From Methanoregulaceae archaeon (GTDB taxonomy: Archaea; Halobacteriota; Methanomicrobia; Methanomicrobiales; Methanospirillaceae), in the NCBI GenBank assembly GCA_015660965.1, contig JACTVG010000002.1, positions 186,001 to 250,000 of the forward strand: a DNA stretch of 64,000 bases. The letters run 5' to 3'. The position numbers and the translations under genes are program-made. The stretch's first letter is position 1; each line of letters begins with the position of its first letter. The notes under the pieces are model-generated. The model was not told the origin of the DNA and searched no databases. It was given only the letters and a program-made list of their open reading frames with translations. Below are positions 37,322 to 45,788 of this stretch, piece after piece.

Positions 37322-37511
37322 AGATAATCCAAGTCCTTTTGTGTGTTGCTGTTGTTCATTGATAAATATGTTAATAAGTTGTGTTGAAATGCAAATTTTC
37401 CATTACTTCCTAACATAATAAATAGATTGTTTTTTGATTACAGGGTTCAAGTCGTCTTTTCGATTTTTAATAAAATAAACAGTAATTCTTTTCAATTATC
37501 TTTATGATTAT

Positions 37512-37523
37512 ACGGTATACCGT
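37512..37523. promoter_or_regulatory. 12-bp perfect palindrome between ferredoxin and asd
   Basis: ACGGTATACCGT lies about 190 bp ahead of asd and 53 bp after the ferredoxin stop codon. With no loop it is unlikely to be an RNA hairpin; a protein-binding site is more likely. An AT-rich tract follows. Confidence 0.35.
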
Positions 37524-37575
37524 TAGAAAAAAATTAAAAAATAAGAAAATTGAAATATTATTAAAATTTTTTATT

Positions 37576-37764
37576 TTATTCCATATGGATAGCTTCTGAT
37601 GGGCAGACATCAACACAAGTCTGGCAGTCAACACACATATCCTTGTCAACTTTCGCTTTTTCGTTTTCCATTGAAATCGCAGACGCCGGGCATTCATTCA
37701 CACAAGTTTCACAACCAGTACATTTTTCTTTGTCAATAATTGCTACCAAAAGTGGCCACTCCAT
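37576..37764 (-). CDS. 2[4Fe-4S] ferredoxin
   Basis: 62 residues from the ATG at 37764 (a longer frame starts at 37809). Two perfect cluster motifs: C-T-G-C-E-T-C-V-N-E-C-P and C-V-D-C-Q-T-C-V-D-V-C-P. It lies 51 bp after dapB. It might donate electrons to a reductase of the lysine or methionine branch; this is inference from position only. Confidence 0.9.
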   Translation of the reverse strand: MEWPLLVAIIDKEKCTGCETCVNECPASAISMENEKAKVDKDMCVDCQTCVDVCPSEAIHME

Positions 37765-37815
37765 CTTATATGTTTTATGAATAACAAAAAAAGTGTTTCG
37801 AAATGACAACAGAGT

Positions 37816-38583
37816 CTATTTTTTCACTAGATTCAAGACATCGTTCATTCCGTAAACACCTGGCTTTTTGCCAATCACCCACCGCGTTGCACGCAAGGCG
37901 CCACTTGCAAAAACAGAACGATCGTAAGCTCGGTGTGATAGTTCAATGGTCTCGAAATTCTTCGAAAACATTATTTTATGATCCCCAACAATGTCGCCCC
38001 CACGAATTACGTGGATGCCAATTTCATTTCCACGCTCCATCATCCCCTCTCGTCCATATAATTTCTTGCGAGCTCCGATTTCTTCATCAAGAATAGTAAG
38101 GATTGTTTTAGCAGTACCACTCGGGGCATCTTTTTTGTTCCGATGATGTGCCTCAATTACTTCAACATCATAATCTTTGAGCAGTTTTGCAGATTCACGT
38201 ACAAGCTGCCAGAATATATTCACCCCAACTGAGAAATTGCTAGAAATTACAGCGGGAACATTTCCTTCAATCGCCTTGGTCATATCAGCTCTTTGTTCAG
38301 GAGTAAATCCAGTTGTACCAACTACAAGTGCTACCTTGTTCCGTGCTGCAATCTTGACATTCTCTGTAGCCGCCTGAGCGATAGTAAAGTCTATCAGGAC
38401 ATCCGGTTTTTTTGATTTCAGTAGGGTTTCGATTTTCTGTGACGCAACAATGTCAATCCCATAAAATGTACCGGGTTTAAGATCCACTCCACCAACTAGT
38501 TCTAGGTCAGATGATTCTTTCACCATCCTCCCGATTGTTTGCCCCATGCGACCTGAAGCACCGCATACTACAACTTTAATCAT
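37816..38583 (-). CDS. dapB: 4-hydroxy-tetrahydrodipicolinate reductase
   Basis: NAD(P)H-dependent step of lysine/diaminopimelate synthesis. 255 residues. Nucleotide loop V-C-G-A-S-G-R-M-G-Q-T; V-V-G-T-T-G-F-T; catalytic E-A-H-H-R-N-K-K-D-A-P-S-G-T. Normal length. It follows dapA by 53 bp. Confidence 0.96.
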   Translation of the reverse strand: MIKVVVCGASGRMGQTIGRMVKESSDLELVGGVDLKPGTFYGIDIVASQKIETLLKSKKPDVLIDFTIAQAATENVKIAARNKVALVVGTTGFTPEQRADMTKAIEGNVPAVISSNFSVGVNIFWQLVRESAKLLKDYDVEVIEAHHRNKKDAPSGTAKTILTILDEEIGARKKLYGREGMMERGNEIGIHVIRGGDIVGDHKIMFSKNFETIELSHRAYDRSVFASGALRATRWVIGKKPGVYGMNDVLNLVKK

Positions 38584-38636
38584 AATTTACCATACCTGCC
38601 GATGTAAAGTTGAAACCTGTCATGACTTTTTTAGCA

Positions 38637-39563
38637 CTACTTTCTTTGATCCCTTATTTTCGTGGATTTTTTTGAATTATCAGTTGATTTTGGGATTGTA
38701 GAAAGAACCTTCTTCAACTGTTCTGTTTTTTTCTCATCGAGATCATCTAAGGGGAGACGAACAGGACCGCCCGCCATACCAATCAGTTCAACTGCCTTTT
38801 TCACCGGAATTGGGTTAGTATCAATAAACATAGCTCTTAACAGAGGTGAAAGAGCGTAATGAATTTTTAAAGCCTTGTTAAGATCCCCTTTCTGCATCGC
38901 TTCACACATAACAACCATACGTTTGGGATCAACATTCGCAGCAACTGATATTACGCCGACTCCACCAAGTGCCATGATAGGGAGAGTCATATTGTCGTCA
39001 CCAGAAATGACAACAAAATCCTCATCTTGTGTTTCTTCAATTATCCTTGAGATCTGGCTTATGTTTCCGCTTGCTTCTTTAATTCCTACGATGTTAGGAT
39101 GTTTTGCCAGTTCTGCGACAAGGTCGGGTTCAAGGTTTTGCCCTGTCCTGCCGGGAACATTATACATAATAACGGGTATGTCAAGATCGGCAAGTTTGGT
39201 GTAATGTTTGATCAGTCCAGAACGGTTTGGCTTATTATAATACGGACTGATAACGAGAACTCCATCTACACCGGTGTCCTTAGCTGCCTTCGTTAACCGT
39301 ATTGCTTCAGTGGTATTATTTGAACCGGTTCCTGCAAGCACTGGAACCTTACCATTTATTTTGTCGACCGTAATTTCAATGACCTTCTCGTGCTCATCGA
39401 AGGTAAGCGTTGCAGATTCACCGGTCGAACCGCAGGGCACAACCCCATGAATGCCCTGAGAAAGAAGAAACTCAAGGTTACTTACAAGACCTCGTGTGTC
39501 AAGGTCCATTGATGAGTTTCTTTTAAAAGGGGTAATGATTGCTGGAAGGACACCTTCAAACAT
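38637..39563 (-). CDS. dapA: 4-hydroxy-tetrahydrodipicolinate synthase
   Basis: Condenses pyruvate with aspartate semialdehyde. 308 residues, TIM barrel. G-S-T-G-E-S-A-T-L, the tyrosine in Y-N-V-P-G-R-T-G and the Schiff-base lysine in G-I-K-E-A-S-G-N are present. The 14-residue basic Ser/Lys-rich tail is unusual. It starts 7 bp after the S17e stop codon, so ribosome protein and lysine genes share a message. Confidence 0.96.
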   Translation of the reverse strand: MFEGVLPAIITPFKRNSSMDLDTRGLVSNLEFLLSQGIHGVVPCGSTGESATLTFDEHEKVIEITVDKINGKVPVLAGTGSNNTTEAIRLTKAAKDTGVDGVLVISPYYNKPNRSGLIKHYTKLADLDIPVIMYNVPGRTGQNLEPDLVAELAKHPNIVGIKEASGNISQISRIIEETQDEDFVVISGDDNMTLPIMALGGVGVISVAANVDPKRMVVMCEAMQKGDLNKALKIHYALSPLLRAMFIDTNPIPVKKAVELIGMAGGPVRLPLDDLDEKKTEQLKKVLSTIPKSTDNSKKSTKIRDQRK

Positions 39564-39570
39564 AATGCGT

Positions 39571-39762
39571 TTATTGGTGTCTCTTGGTATTTATTTTTCT
39601 TGTGATAAAACCCGCAACGCGGTTCCTTACGCGCTTGCTTTCAATAATAGCAATTCCAGTAAGCGCCTGCTTATCCTCATCATAATTGCTGGTAAATTTT
39701 TCGCGATTTTTTGCAAGTAATTCCAGCCCTAGTGTTTTAATATATGACGGCTTAATGCCCAT
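39571..39762 (-). CDS. rps17e: 30S ribosomal protein S17e
   Basis: 63 residues, the archaeal length. M-G-I-K-P-S-Y-I-K-T-L-G, T-S-N-Y-D-E-D-K and R-V-R-N-R-V-A-G-F-I match S17e. It leads directly into dapA. Confidence 0.95.
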   Translation of the reverse strand: MGIKPSYIKTLGLELLAKNREKFTSNYDEDKQALTGIAIIESKRVRNRVAGFITRKINTKRHQ

Positions 39763-39783
39763 GCATGTTCCTCAAATTTCTTT

Positions 39784-40329
39784 TTATTGTATGCGATTTG
39801 ATAAGATAATAATATTGTTGGCAACTTCAACTGGATCTTGACCGATCACGCGAATTAACGACTCTTTTGGCGTAATACCAACATCATAGATTATTTCGGG
39901 CACTCCGTCTTTACAGCAAGATGCAATTCCCCAATCTATATTATTAGAATTAGGTGGAATTTTTACATGATCAATCGTTCGACATTCAATAAACATGTCT
40001 TTAACGATTTCCAGTATTTTCTTATTACACTTGATAATAAATGCACTTCGCATAAGAGGATCAAATTTCATCGTTGTCAAAACGATTCGTGAAATCTCAC
40101 CTCCTACATTAAAAGCACAGGATCCATACAAATGTACTTTCCCTCCCTTGGAGCCAATTCCTCCTTTTACCGCGGCAACATCACGGCTATCTCGAGCCCC
40201 ACTAATTGCAAAGACGATATTTGTTCCATTTGGTGGAATCAGTCGGGCATCAAATGAATTTCGCAGAAGACCTACAGCCTCAGTTAACCTTAAAATTATT
40301 TCCTCGCGTTCTTTTTCAGGAGATTTCAT
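39784..40329 (-). CDS. Stand-alone ThiN-domain protein
   Basis: 181 residues from ATG at 40329 (an open frame extends to 40383). Resembles the ThiN half of archaeal ThiDN: I-S-G-A-R-D-S-R-D-V-A-A-V-K-G, G-G-K-V-H-L-Y-G, M-K-F-D-P-L-M-R-S-A. ThiN domains condense HMP-PP with thiazole phosphate or, in ThiR regulators, sense thiamine phosphate. Here the site usually read as S-S-H-x-A-R is G-G-E-I-S-R, so the conserved histidine is a glutamate. No ThiD or HTH domain is attached. A regulatory or divergent role is therefore likely. It sits 21 bp ahead of rps17e. Confidence 0.72.
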   Translation of the reverse strand: MKSPEKEREEIILRLTEAVGLLRNSFDARLIPPNGTNIVFAISGARDSRDVAAVKGGIGSKGGKVHLYGSCAFNVGGEISRIVLTTMKFDPLMRSAFIIKCNKKILEIVKDMFIECRTIDHVKIPPNSNNIDWGIASCCKDGVPEIIYDVGITPKESLIRVIGQDPVEVANNIIILSNRIQ

Positions 40330-40446
40330 ATTAAGAAGCTGTGGCTTATACCGCGTGATAAACATGTGGTTTTTAATTCGCAATTAAGAAGAATATGTAA
40401 GATCGATGTGAATACTGATTTAATGTTTCATGATGAAATAAATTAC

Positions 40447-40623
40447 ATGGACGCGCGACTCCTAGACGTAATTATTAGTGTACTCAATTTTTGTATTTTA
40501 GTTGTCCTACTAGTTCTACTCCCATTAGTTATGGAACCCGGTGTTGCTTATTTAACTGCAATAACCATTTTTATTGTCGGCCTCTCAGGAGCGGGGTATC
40601 TAGTTAACAAACAGATTGCGTAA
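40447..40623 (+). CDS. Small two-helix membrane protein
   Basis: 58 residues starting M-D-A-R-L-L-D-V-I-I. Two hydrophobic helices (I-S-V-L-N-F-C-I-L-V-V-L-L and A-Y-L-T-A-I-T-I-F-I-V-G-L) with a short loop. Upstream in-frame methionines exist at 40366 and after, but the hydrophilic lead is atypical. Nothing identifies a function. Convergent with priL by 4 bp. Confidence 0.55.
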   Translation: MDARLLDVIISVLNFCILVVLLVLLPLVMEPGVAYLTAITIFIVGLSGAGYLVNKQIA

Positions 40624-40626
40624 TAA

Positions 40627-41682
40627 TTATTCAACTTTCTTTTCTTTTATTGAGCGTTGCATTCTCTTCTTTTTAATTTTGTAATAACTGAGTGGGTGAT
40701 TTATCTGTTCACATAAATTGTCAGGTCTGATACATAATCCCGTTGTCCGCATTGCAGCACACCCAGGTGCACTATATTCTGTACCACCGCCACCTATGAT
40801 ATGCCCCACTTGATACATTGTTTTTTCACGATCAAAATCTGGGGCTCGGGCAAATAATTCAGTGATCTGTAATTTTTCCATACCAATGTTATGAAGGAAA
40901 GATGTCAAGGAAAAACGACCAGGATGTGTAAGATTAGCACCTGATGTAATTGCATTGATTAGAGCCTGTATGCATGGAGGAAATGCACTTTCTTCAATTT
41001 TTCCGAATTGTTGAAGCATTTTTTCTTGATAGACCTTTTGAAGTTCTGCAAGATGTGGGGCAATTTTCTCACAAAATACTGAAGGTACTTTTATTGGAAG
41101 ATCCCTTTGTGTTATCACACGGATCCGTTCACGAAGAAGATCATACATTTCGAACTCATTAATCTGTACCTGGCCTTTTGTAACAATTCGATTTACAAGA
41201 CGAAACCGGTCTTCGTGGATTGTAGAAACGAGTTCAATATAGTCTACAAGTGGCATTTGATTTTGTTTGATGGAAATTCCTAGCTCTGATGCAACCATCG
41301 TGCAGAGTCGACTAAATCCTGAATCTTCTAATTGGAAATTTTCATTCCACTGTTCTTCGTTTACGATTGCTTGATACGCTTGCTCCGCTTCATACCTTGT
41401 TAATCGTTCGATCAACTGTCGGTCATTAAGGCATGAAATAATAACACGGGCTAGTGCATATGATGCAATATTATCTTCTGGATTGGAAGAACCCCCTTCA
41501 CCATACTTGCGTTTTGCGAATAATGCATCTCTGATTCTATTAAGTGATTGTTTAATTAGTATTTCGCCACGATCTCCTGAAAACAGATTGTCAAGCGAGG
41601 GATACTTTTGTCTAATATACTCCTTTGAATTTTTTAAAAAAGGAAAATTGGAGAGTTCCTTAGCTGATGGAGTGTACTCCAT
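40627..41682 (-). CDS. priL: DNA primase large subunit
   Basis: 351 residues. Noncatalytic primase subunit with a C-terminal Fe-S domain: the cysteines appear in A-P-G-C-A-A-M, T-G-L-C-I-R, N-L-C-E-Q-I-N-H-P-L and an upstream P-P-C near residue 235. H-P-G-R-F-S-L-T-S-F-L is the typical start of that domain. Its ATG overlaps the pcn stop (TGATG), so clamp and primase are coupled. The catalytic PriS is not in the window. Confidence 0.94.
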   Translation of the reverse strand: MEYTPSAKELSNFPFLKNSKEYIRQKYPSLDNLFSGDRGEILIKQSLNRIRDALFAKRKYGEGGSSNPEDNIASYALARVIISCLNDRQLIERLTRYEAEQAYQAIVNEEQWNENFQLEDSGFSRLCTMVASELGISIKQNQMPLVDYIELVSTIHEDRFRLVNRIVTKGQVQINEFEMYDLLRERIRVITQRDLPIKVPSVFCEKIAPHLAELQKVYQEKMLQQFGKIEESAFPPCIQALINAITSGANLTHPGRFSLTSFLHNIGMEKLQITELFARAPDFDREKTMYQVGHIIGGGGTEYSAPGCAAMRTTGLCIRPDNLCEQINHPLSYYKIKKKRMQRSIKEKKVE

Positions 41683-42425
41683 CAGTCAGCCTCAATACGA
41701 GGAGCAAGTAGGTATTCAACATGCCCATTACCATTTGCTATATCAAAGGAAAACCGAATAGGATGATCGATACCAAGGAATACTTCAACTTCAGCAGCAC
41801 GGCTCATCACTTTTCCCATGTCTTTTAAATAATCAAGTGAGAAAAGCGAACGTGCCTCATTCGGCGAGAGTGATTTCAATTCGTCCTTTCCGAATTCACG
41901 TCGAATGTGATCGGTATCCCCTTCAGCAACCATGAAGAATGTCTGCTCATTCGGATTAATTCCCATTGTAATCTTGTCTGAAATAACAGCTGCTGCCTTG
42001 ATTGCATTATTCAAATCCTCTCCAGAAATTGTAAGTTTGCCCGGTAAACTAATTGTCGGGGGGTTGGGATCTTTGCGAATCGTATTGGTATCGAGCAGTG
42101 TGATTGAATAACGATATCCGTGAACACTGACTTGTATCTTTTGGGCATTATCTGCCAGATCGAGACTTATTAAATCACCTTTGTTCATCATATTGAAGAT
42201 ATTCTTCATCTTGGAGATATCAACACCTAGTTGGCTTTTTGTTGCTTTGAAAGAGTCAAATGCCTCTTTTTTCAGCTCAAGAGAAACCATCGCCACATTC
42301 GCTGTATCTACAGCTCTTGTGGAGATTCCGCCCTCCGCCGTATGCAAACGGCACTCAGGTACAAGTGCGGATATAACATCAATGACTTCCCTGAAAATGT
42401 CTGCATCAATCGTTGCTTTTAACAT
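41682..42425 (-). CDS. pcn: DNA polymerase sliding clamp PCNA
   Basis: 247 residues. M-L-K-A-T-I-D-A-D-I-F opens the first clamp domain; T-R-A-V-D-T-A-N-V-A-M-V and L-D-T-N-T-I-R-K-D-P in the interdomain region; the C-terminus V-E-Y-L-L-A-P-R-I-E is the usual PCNA ending. A strong GGGGG leader lies 8 bp ahead of the ATG. Confidence 0.95.
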   Translation of the reverse strand: MLKATIDADIFREVIDVISALVPECRLHTAEGGISTRAVDTANVAMVSLELKKEAFDSFKATKSQLGVDISKMKNIFNMMNKGDLISLDLADNAQKIQVSVHGYRYSITLLDTNTIRKDPNPPTISLPGKLTISGEDLNNAIKAAAVISDKITMGINPNEQTFFMVAEGDTDHIRREFGKDELKSLSPNEARSLFSLDYLKDMGKVMSRAAEVEVFLGIDHPIRFSFDIANGNGHVEYLLAPRIEAD

Positions 42426-42441
42426 CGCTTTCCCCCTTTAC

Positions 42442-42460
42442 ATACTGTCTTATACAGTAT
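42442..42460 (-). promoter_or_regulatory. Inverted repeat in the pcn leader/promoter
   Basis: ATACTGT-CTTAT-ACAGTAT: seven-base arms, five-base spacer, 17 bp ahead of the pcn start and 63 bp ahead of the divergent rlmE start. Could be an operator or a leader hairpin affecting clamp-primase expression. Confidence 0.45.
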
Positions 42461-42522
42461 ATCGTTATACTTTAATTATAGTGTTTTGGGTTTGAATCCC
42501 GCAATTTTGCGAGGTTAACTGG

Positions 42523-43104
42523 ATGGGATCACAATGGGGACGCGACAAGGTGCATATTAAAGCAAAAAGCGAAGGTTACCGTTCGCGTGCTTCTTACAAA
42601 TTAATTGAGATCCAAAGACGGTTTGGTATTATTCGGCGATCAGACAATGTAATCGATTTAGGTGCCGCACCGGGAAGTTGGCTCCAAGTCATAAGGACAC
42701 TTACTGATGGACGAGTGCTCGGAGTTGATCTATCAATTATCCCACCAATTGATGGAGTCGAGACAATCGAAGGTGATCTTACAGATCCTCAAATTCATAC
42801 CCGGGTAAAAGAAATGCTAAGAATTGTGAATGTTGTCGTTAGTGACGCGTCTCCAAAACTCTCTGGTCAACGGAGTTATGATCAAGCCAGAGCAATCGCG
42901 CTTGGAGAAGAAGCTCTAACGTTTGCTTGTAATGTTTTAAAACCTGGCGGTAACTTTGTTGTTAAATCCTTCCAAGGCACCGATTTTTCCAAGCTATTTA
43001 ATGAAACAAAGCAACATTTTTTCTCAGTTAAAACATATGTTACGAAAGCAACTCGAAAAGGCAGTACCGAACTTTATATAATCGCGAAAAACTTTGTGGC
43101 TTGA
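42523..43104 (+). CDS. rlmE: 23S rRNA (uridine-2'-O-)methyltransferase RlmE
   Basis: 193 residues, FtsJ family. K-A-K-S-E-G-Y-R-S-R-A-S-Y-K-L gives the catalytic lysine; D-L-G-A-A-P-G-S-W-L-Q-V is the SAM loop; V-V-S-D-A-S-P-K and V-K-S-F-Q-G complete the K-D-K-E set. No TRAM extension. It overlaps none of its neighbours; moaA follows 4 bp later. Confidence 0.94.
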   Translation: MGSQWGRDKVHIKAKSEGYRSRASYKLIEIQRRFGIIRRSDNVIDLGAAPGSWLQVIRTLTDGRVLGVDLSIIPPIDGVETIEGDLTDPQIHTRVKEMLRIVNVVVSDASPKLSGQRSYDQARAIALGEEALTFACNVLKPGGNFVVKSFQGTDFSKLFNETKQHFFSVKTYVTKATRKGSTELYIIAKNFVA

Positions 43105-43108
43105 ACTC

Positions 43109-43987
43109 ATGACCTTAAGGGATTCATACAACCGGCCTGTAAGTAATTTACGTATCAGCCTCACACCGAAGTGTAATCTTGCCTGTATTTATTGTCACGC
43201 AGAAGGTGAACAATCCCCTACAAATCCGATTAGCGCGGATGAGATTGCCGAGATCCTTCGAGTGGCCGCCAAAATGGATATTAAACATGTAAAGTTTACC
43301 GGAGGTGAACCTCTTCTTAGAGATGACCTATTAGAAATCATCGCATCTGTACCGGAAAGCATGGAATCCTCACTCACAACTAATGGCATTCTGTTAGCTA
43401 ATCTAGCGTATGATTTAAAAGAAGCAAGTCTATCGAGAGTTAACGTAAGCCTAGACAGTCTCAATCCTCAAACTTACAAACGGATCTCTGGAAGGGACTG
43501 TCTCAAAGAAGTTCTTTCTGGAATTTCCACTGCACTCGATGCTGGACTTTCACCAATAAAACTGAATATGGTTTTACTAAAAGGTATCAATGAATCTGAA
43601 GTGGATGATTTTCTCGCTTTTATACGTGGGAATCGCAATCTAATCCTTCAATTAATCGAATTGATGCAGTTCAATAATTGCAACTATCATTGGGATCTAG
43701 CAGGAATTGAACAGAATCTTGCGGAACGTTCAAAAACAATTTTCACGCGAAGAATGCATCATAGGAAAAAATATTGTCTTGACGGTGCAGAAGTAGAGAT
43801 TGTTCGCCCACTTCACAATACTGAATTCTGCGCCTTTTGCAATCGTTTAAGGGTGACATCAGATGGAAAACTCAAACCTTGCCTATTACGATCTGATAAC
43901 CATATCGATATAAGAGGAAAAAAAGGTTCAGAACTCGAAGCATTGTTTTGTGAAGCTGTGAAAAGACGCGAACCGTTTTATCATTAA
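43109..43987 (+). CDS. moaA: GTP 3',8-cyclase MoaA
   Basis: First step of molybdopterin (tungstopterin in methanogens) synthesis. 292 residues. N-terminal radical SAM cluster C-N-L-A-C-I-Y-C; G-G-E-P-L-L-R; C-terminal second cluster C-A-F-C-N-R-L-R-V then K-P-C-L. The ATG at 43109 (M-T-L-R-D) is preferred over a TTG at 43094 that would lie inside rlmE. Required for formylmethanofuran or formate dehydrogenase cofactors. Confidence 0.94.
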   Translation: MTLRDSYNRPVSNLRISLTPKCNLACIYCHAEGEQSPTNPISADEIAEILRVAAKMDIKHVKFTGGEPLLRDDLLEIIASVPESMESSLTTNGILLANLAYDLKEASLSRVNVSLDSLNPQTYKRISGRDCLKEVLSGISTALDAGLSPIKLNMVLLKGINESEVDDFLAFIRGNRNLILQLIELMQFNNCNYHWDLAGIEQNLAERSKTIFTRRMHHRKKYCLDGAEVEIVRPLHNTEFCAFCNRLRVTSDGKLKPCLLRSDNHIDIRGKKGSELEALFCEAVKRREPFYH

Positions 43988-44059
43988 AGGATTATTGTGT
44001 TGTTTTCATAGAGTGATAACACGACAATGTTTTTACAATGTTCTGTCCTATAGAGAGGC

Positions 44060-44572
44060 ATGCACGCTGATAACGAATATACCGCTGTTCTTAGATTCCT
44101 TTACGAAAAATCTATGATTTTACATGATATGTCCCAGTTTCACAAAGTGCTATCTTTTTATTTTATCGATTCTCTAGCTCATATCGATTATACTGCAAGT
44201 ATTTACGCCTATAATTATCAGTCTCCAAAGAATATCATGGGTGCTGAATATTTACGATGGCGTGTTGATGGAGAGAGAAAAGGTGACCGTTCAAAGTTTC
44301 CTGCATTTATTAACTGGCTTAAAAAGGATCACCCGGAAAAGTTTTCCAAGTTGCCCTCTCTTTGGCAAATGATCTATGATACAGATGATCCGGCAAGCTA
44401 TAGGAGTTTTAGGATTGTACTCGATCCAGATAGCAAAAATGAGATTCCCTCGAATATGCTTTTCATCATGATTGATGAATTCTTTGAATCGGAATTCTTA
44501 AAGAGCCTTTATTCAGATGCATCGCTGGCTACGTTATTTGATACATATATAGGGCGCAATTCCTCCGAATAG
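44060..44572 (+). CDS. Protein of unknown function
   Basis: 170 residues, soluble. Rich in F, Y, D and K; phrases such as D-M-S-Q-F-H-K-V-L and F-F-E-S-E-F-L-K-S-L suggest a helical bundle. No recognised motif and no similarity recalled. It is 13 bp upstream of the M20 peptidase gene, so the two are probably one operon. Confidence 0.6.
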   Translation: MHADNEYTAVLRFLYEKSMILHDMSQFHKVLSFYFIDSLAHIDYTASIYAYNYQSPKNIMGAEYLRWRVDGERKGDRSKFPAFINWLKKDHPEKFSKLPSLWQMIYDTDDPASYRSFRIVLDPDSKNEIPSNMLFIMIDEFFESEFLKSLYSDASLATLFDTYIGRNSSE

Positions 44573-44585
44573 GAGTGTTTTTCTA

Positions 44586-45758
44586 ATGGATGTTGCCGAT
44601 ATTTGTTCTAATCTAATAAAGATCCGCAGTGAGAACCCCCCAGGAAAAACGCACGATATAATCGAATACATTTGCTCAATGCTTGAAAATTGGGGCGTTC
44701 GATCTATTATCACGGAAAAAGAACCTGGCAAGTGTAACCTAGTAACTGAACAGACACAGAATAAGATCCTTTTTTGCGGTCATGTAGATGTTGTGCCTGC
44801 AATGGATGAGGGATGGACTGTAACACCATTTTCTGGTACCGTAAAAGACGGTTCGGTATTTGGTAGAGGAGCAACTGATATGAAAGGTGGTTGTGCCGCT
44901 ATTCTTGCTGCCTGCAATGCTTTCATTCAAGCTAATCATGAACTACCAGTTCAGCTGGCCTTTGTTTGCGATGAAGAGACTGGCGGGGATGCAGGTATAC
45001 AACATCTCATAGAGAAGCATCTAATCGATCCCTGTGACTGTCTGATCGCAGAACCGACACCAATACACCATCCCAATATTGGACAAAAAGGTCTTATCCG
45101 GCTAGAACTTGAATTCAATGGAACGCCGGGTCACGGATCACTGTATCCCGCTGTAGGTATTAATGCAATAATGGAGGCATTATCACTAATCGAATATGTG
45201 AAAGAATTGAACCTACAAAACTACCCAGTTACCGAAGATCTTCAACAGATTATTTCTGTATCCTCTCAAGTTTTAGAAAAGGAATTTAATGTCGATAAAG
45301 TGTCTGATGTCTTGACGAAATTGATGTTTAATCCTGGTGTTATAAGAGGGGGAGAGAAATCCAATATTGTCGCTCAACGCTGTGAACTTGAACTTGAGCT
45401 TCGTATTCCATGGGGATGCAATATTCCCACCTTGCTGGAAGGGATTAGATCGCATTCGCCTCATGGGAGAATCATTGAACAAACCATCCACGAACCATCA
45501 ATTACAGATCCCAGATGCCGGCTTGTTATGATGACATGCCAAGCTGTAGAACAGGTTTATGGAGGCGACGTTTCCCCAATAGTGCAATGGGCTGCGAGTG
45601 ATGCACGTCATCTTAGAGCAGCTGGATTCAATGTTATTGAGTATGGACCCGGTGAGATGCGGTATCTACATGCATTAAACGAACATGTGAAGATAGAGTC
45701 GTTGAAAAAGGCATCACTGATTTATTATAATATTATGCAAGCGAGTCGGGACAATTAA
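44586..45758 (+). CDS. M20 family peptidase (ArgE/DapE type)
   Basis: 390 residues, dinuclear zinc deacylase. G-H-V-D-V-V-P, G-R-G-A-T-D-M-K-G-G, C-D-E-E-T-G-G and the lid domain G-T-P-G-H-G-S are all present. Metal ligands also include E-Y-G-P-G and H-A-L-N-E. Substrate could be N-succinyl-diaminopimelate (linking to dapA/dapB), acetylornithine or another N-acyl amino acid. The family alone does not decide. Confidence 0.85.
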   Translation: MDVADICSNLIKIRSENPPGKTHDIIEYICSMLENWGVRSIITEKEPGKCNLVTEQTQNKILFCGHVDVVPAMDEGWTVTPFSGTVKDGSVFGRGATDMKGGCAAILAACNAFIQANHELPVQLAFVCDEETGGDAGIQHLIEKHLIDPCDCLIAEPTPIHHPNIGQKGLIRLELEFNGTPGHGSLYPAVGINAIMEALSLIEYVKELNLQNYPVTEDLQQIISVSSQVLEKEFNVDKVSDVLTKLMFNPGVIRGGEKSNIVAQRCELELELRIPWGCNIPTLLEGIRSHSPHGRIIEQTIHEPSITDPRCRLVMMTCQAVEQVYGGDVSPIVQWAASDARHLRAAGFNVIEYGPGEMRYLHALNEHVKIESLKKASLIYYNIMQASRDN

Positions 45759-45788
45759 TAATTAATTCTAGTAATTAAAAATTTTAGA

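Noticed and set aside
42487-42499. T-arm-like gggtttgaatccc suggesting a tRNA
   Set aside because: No acceptor, anticodon or D arms surround it; at most a tRNA 3' fragment or chance.
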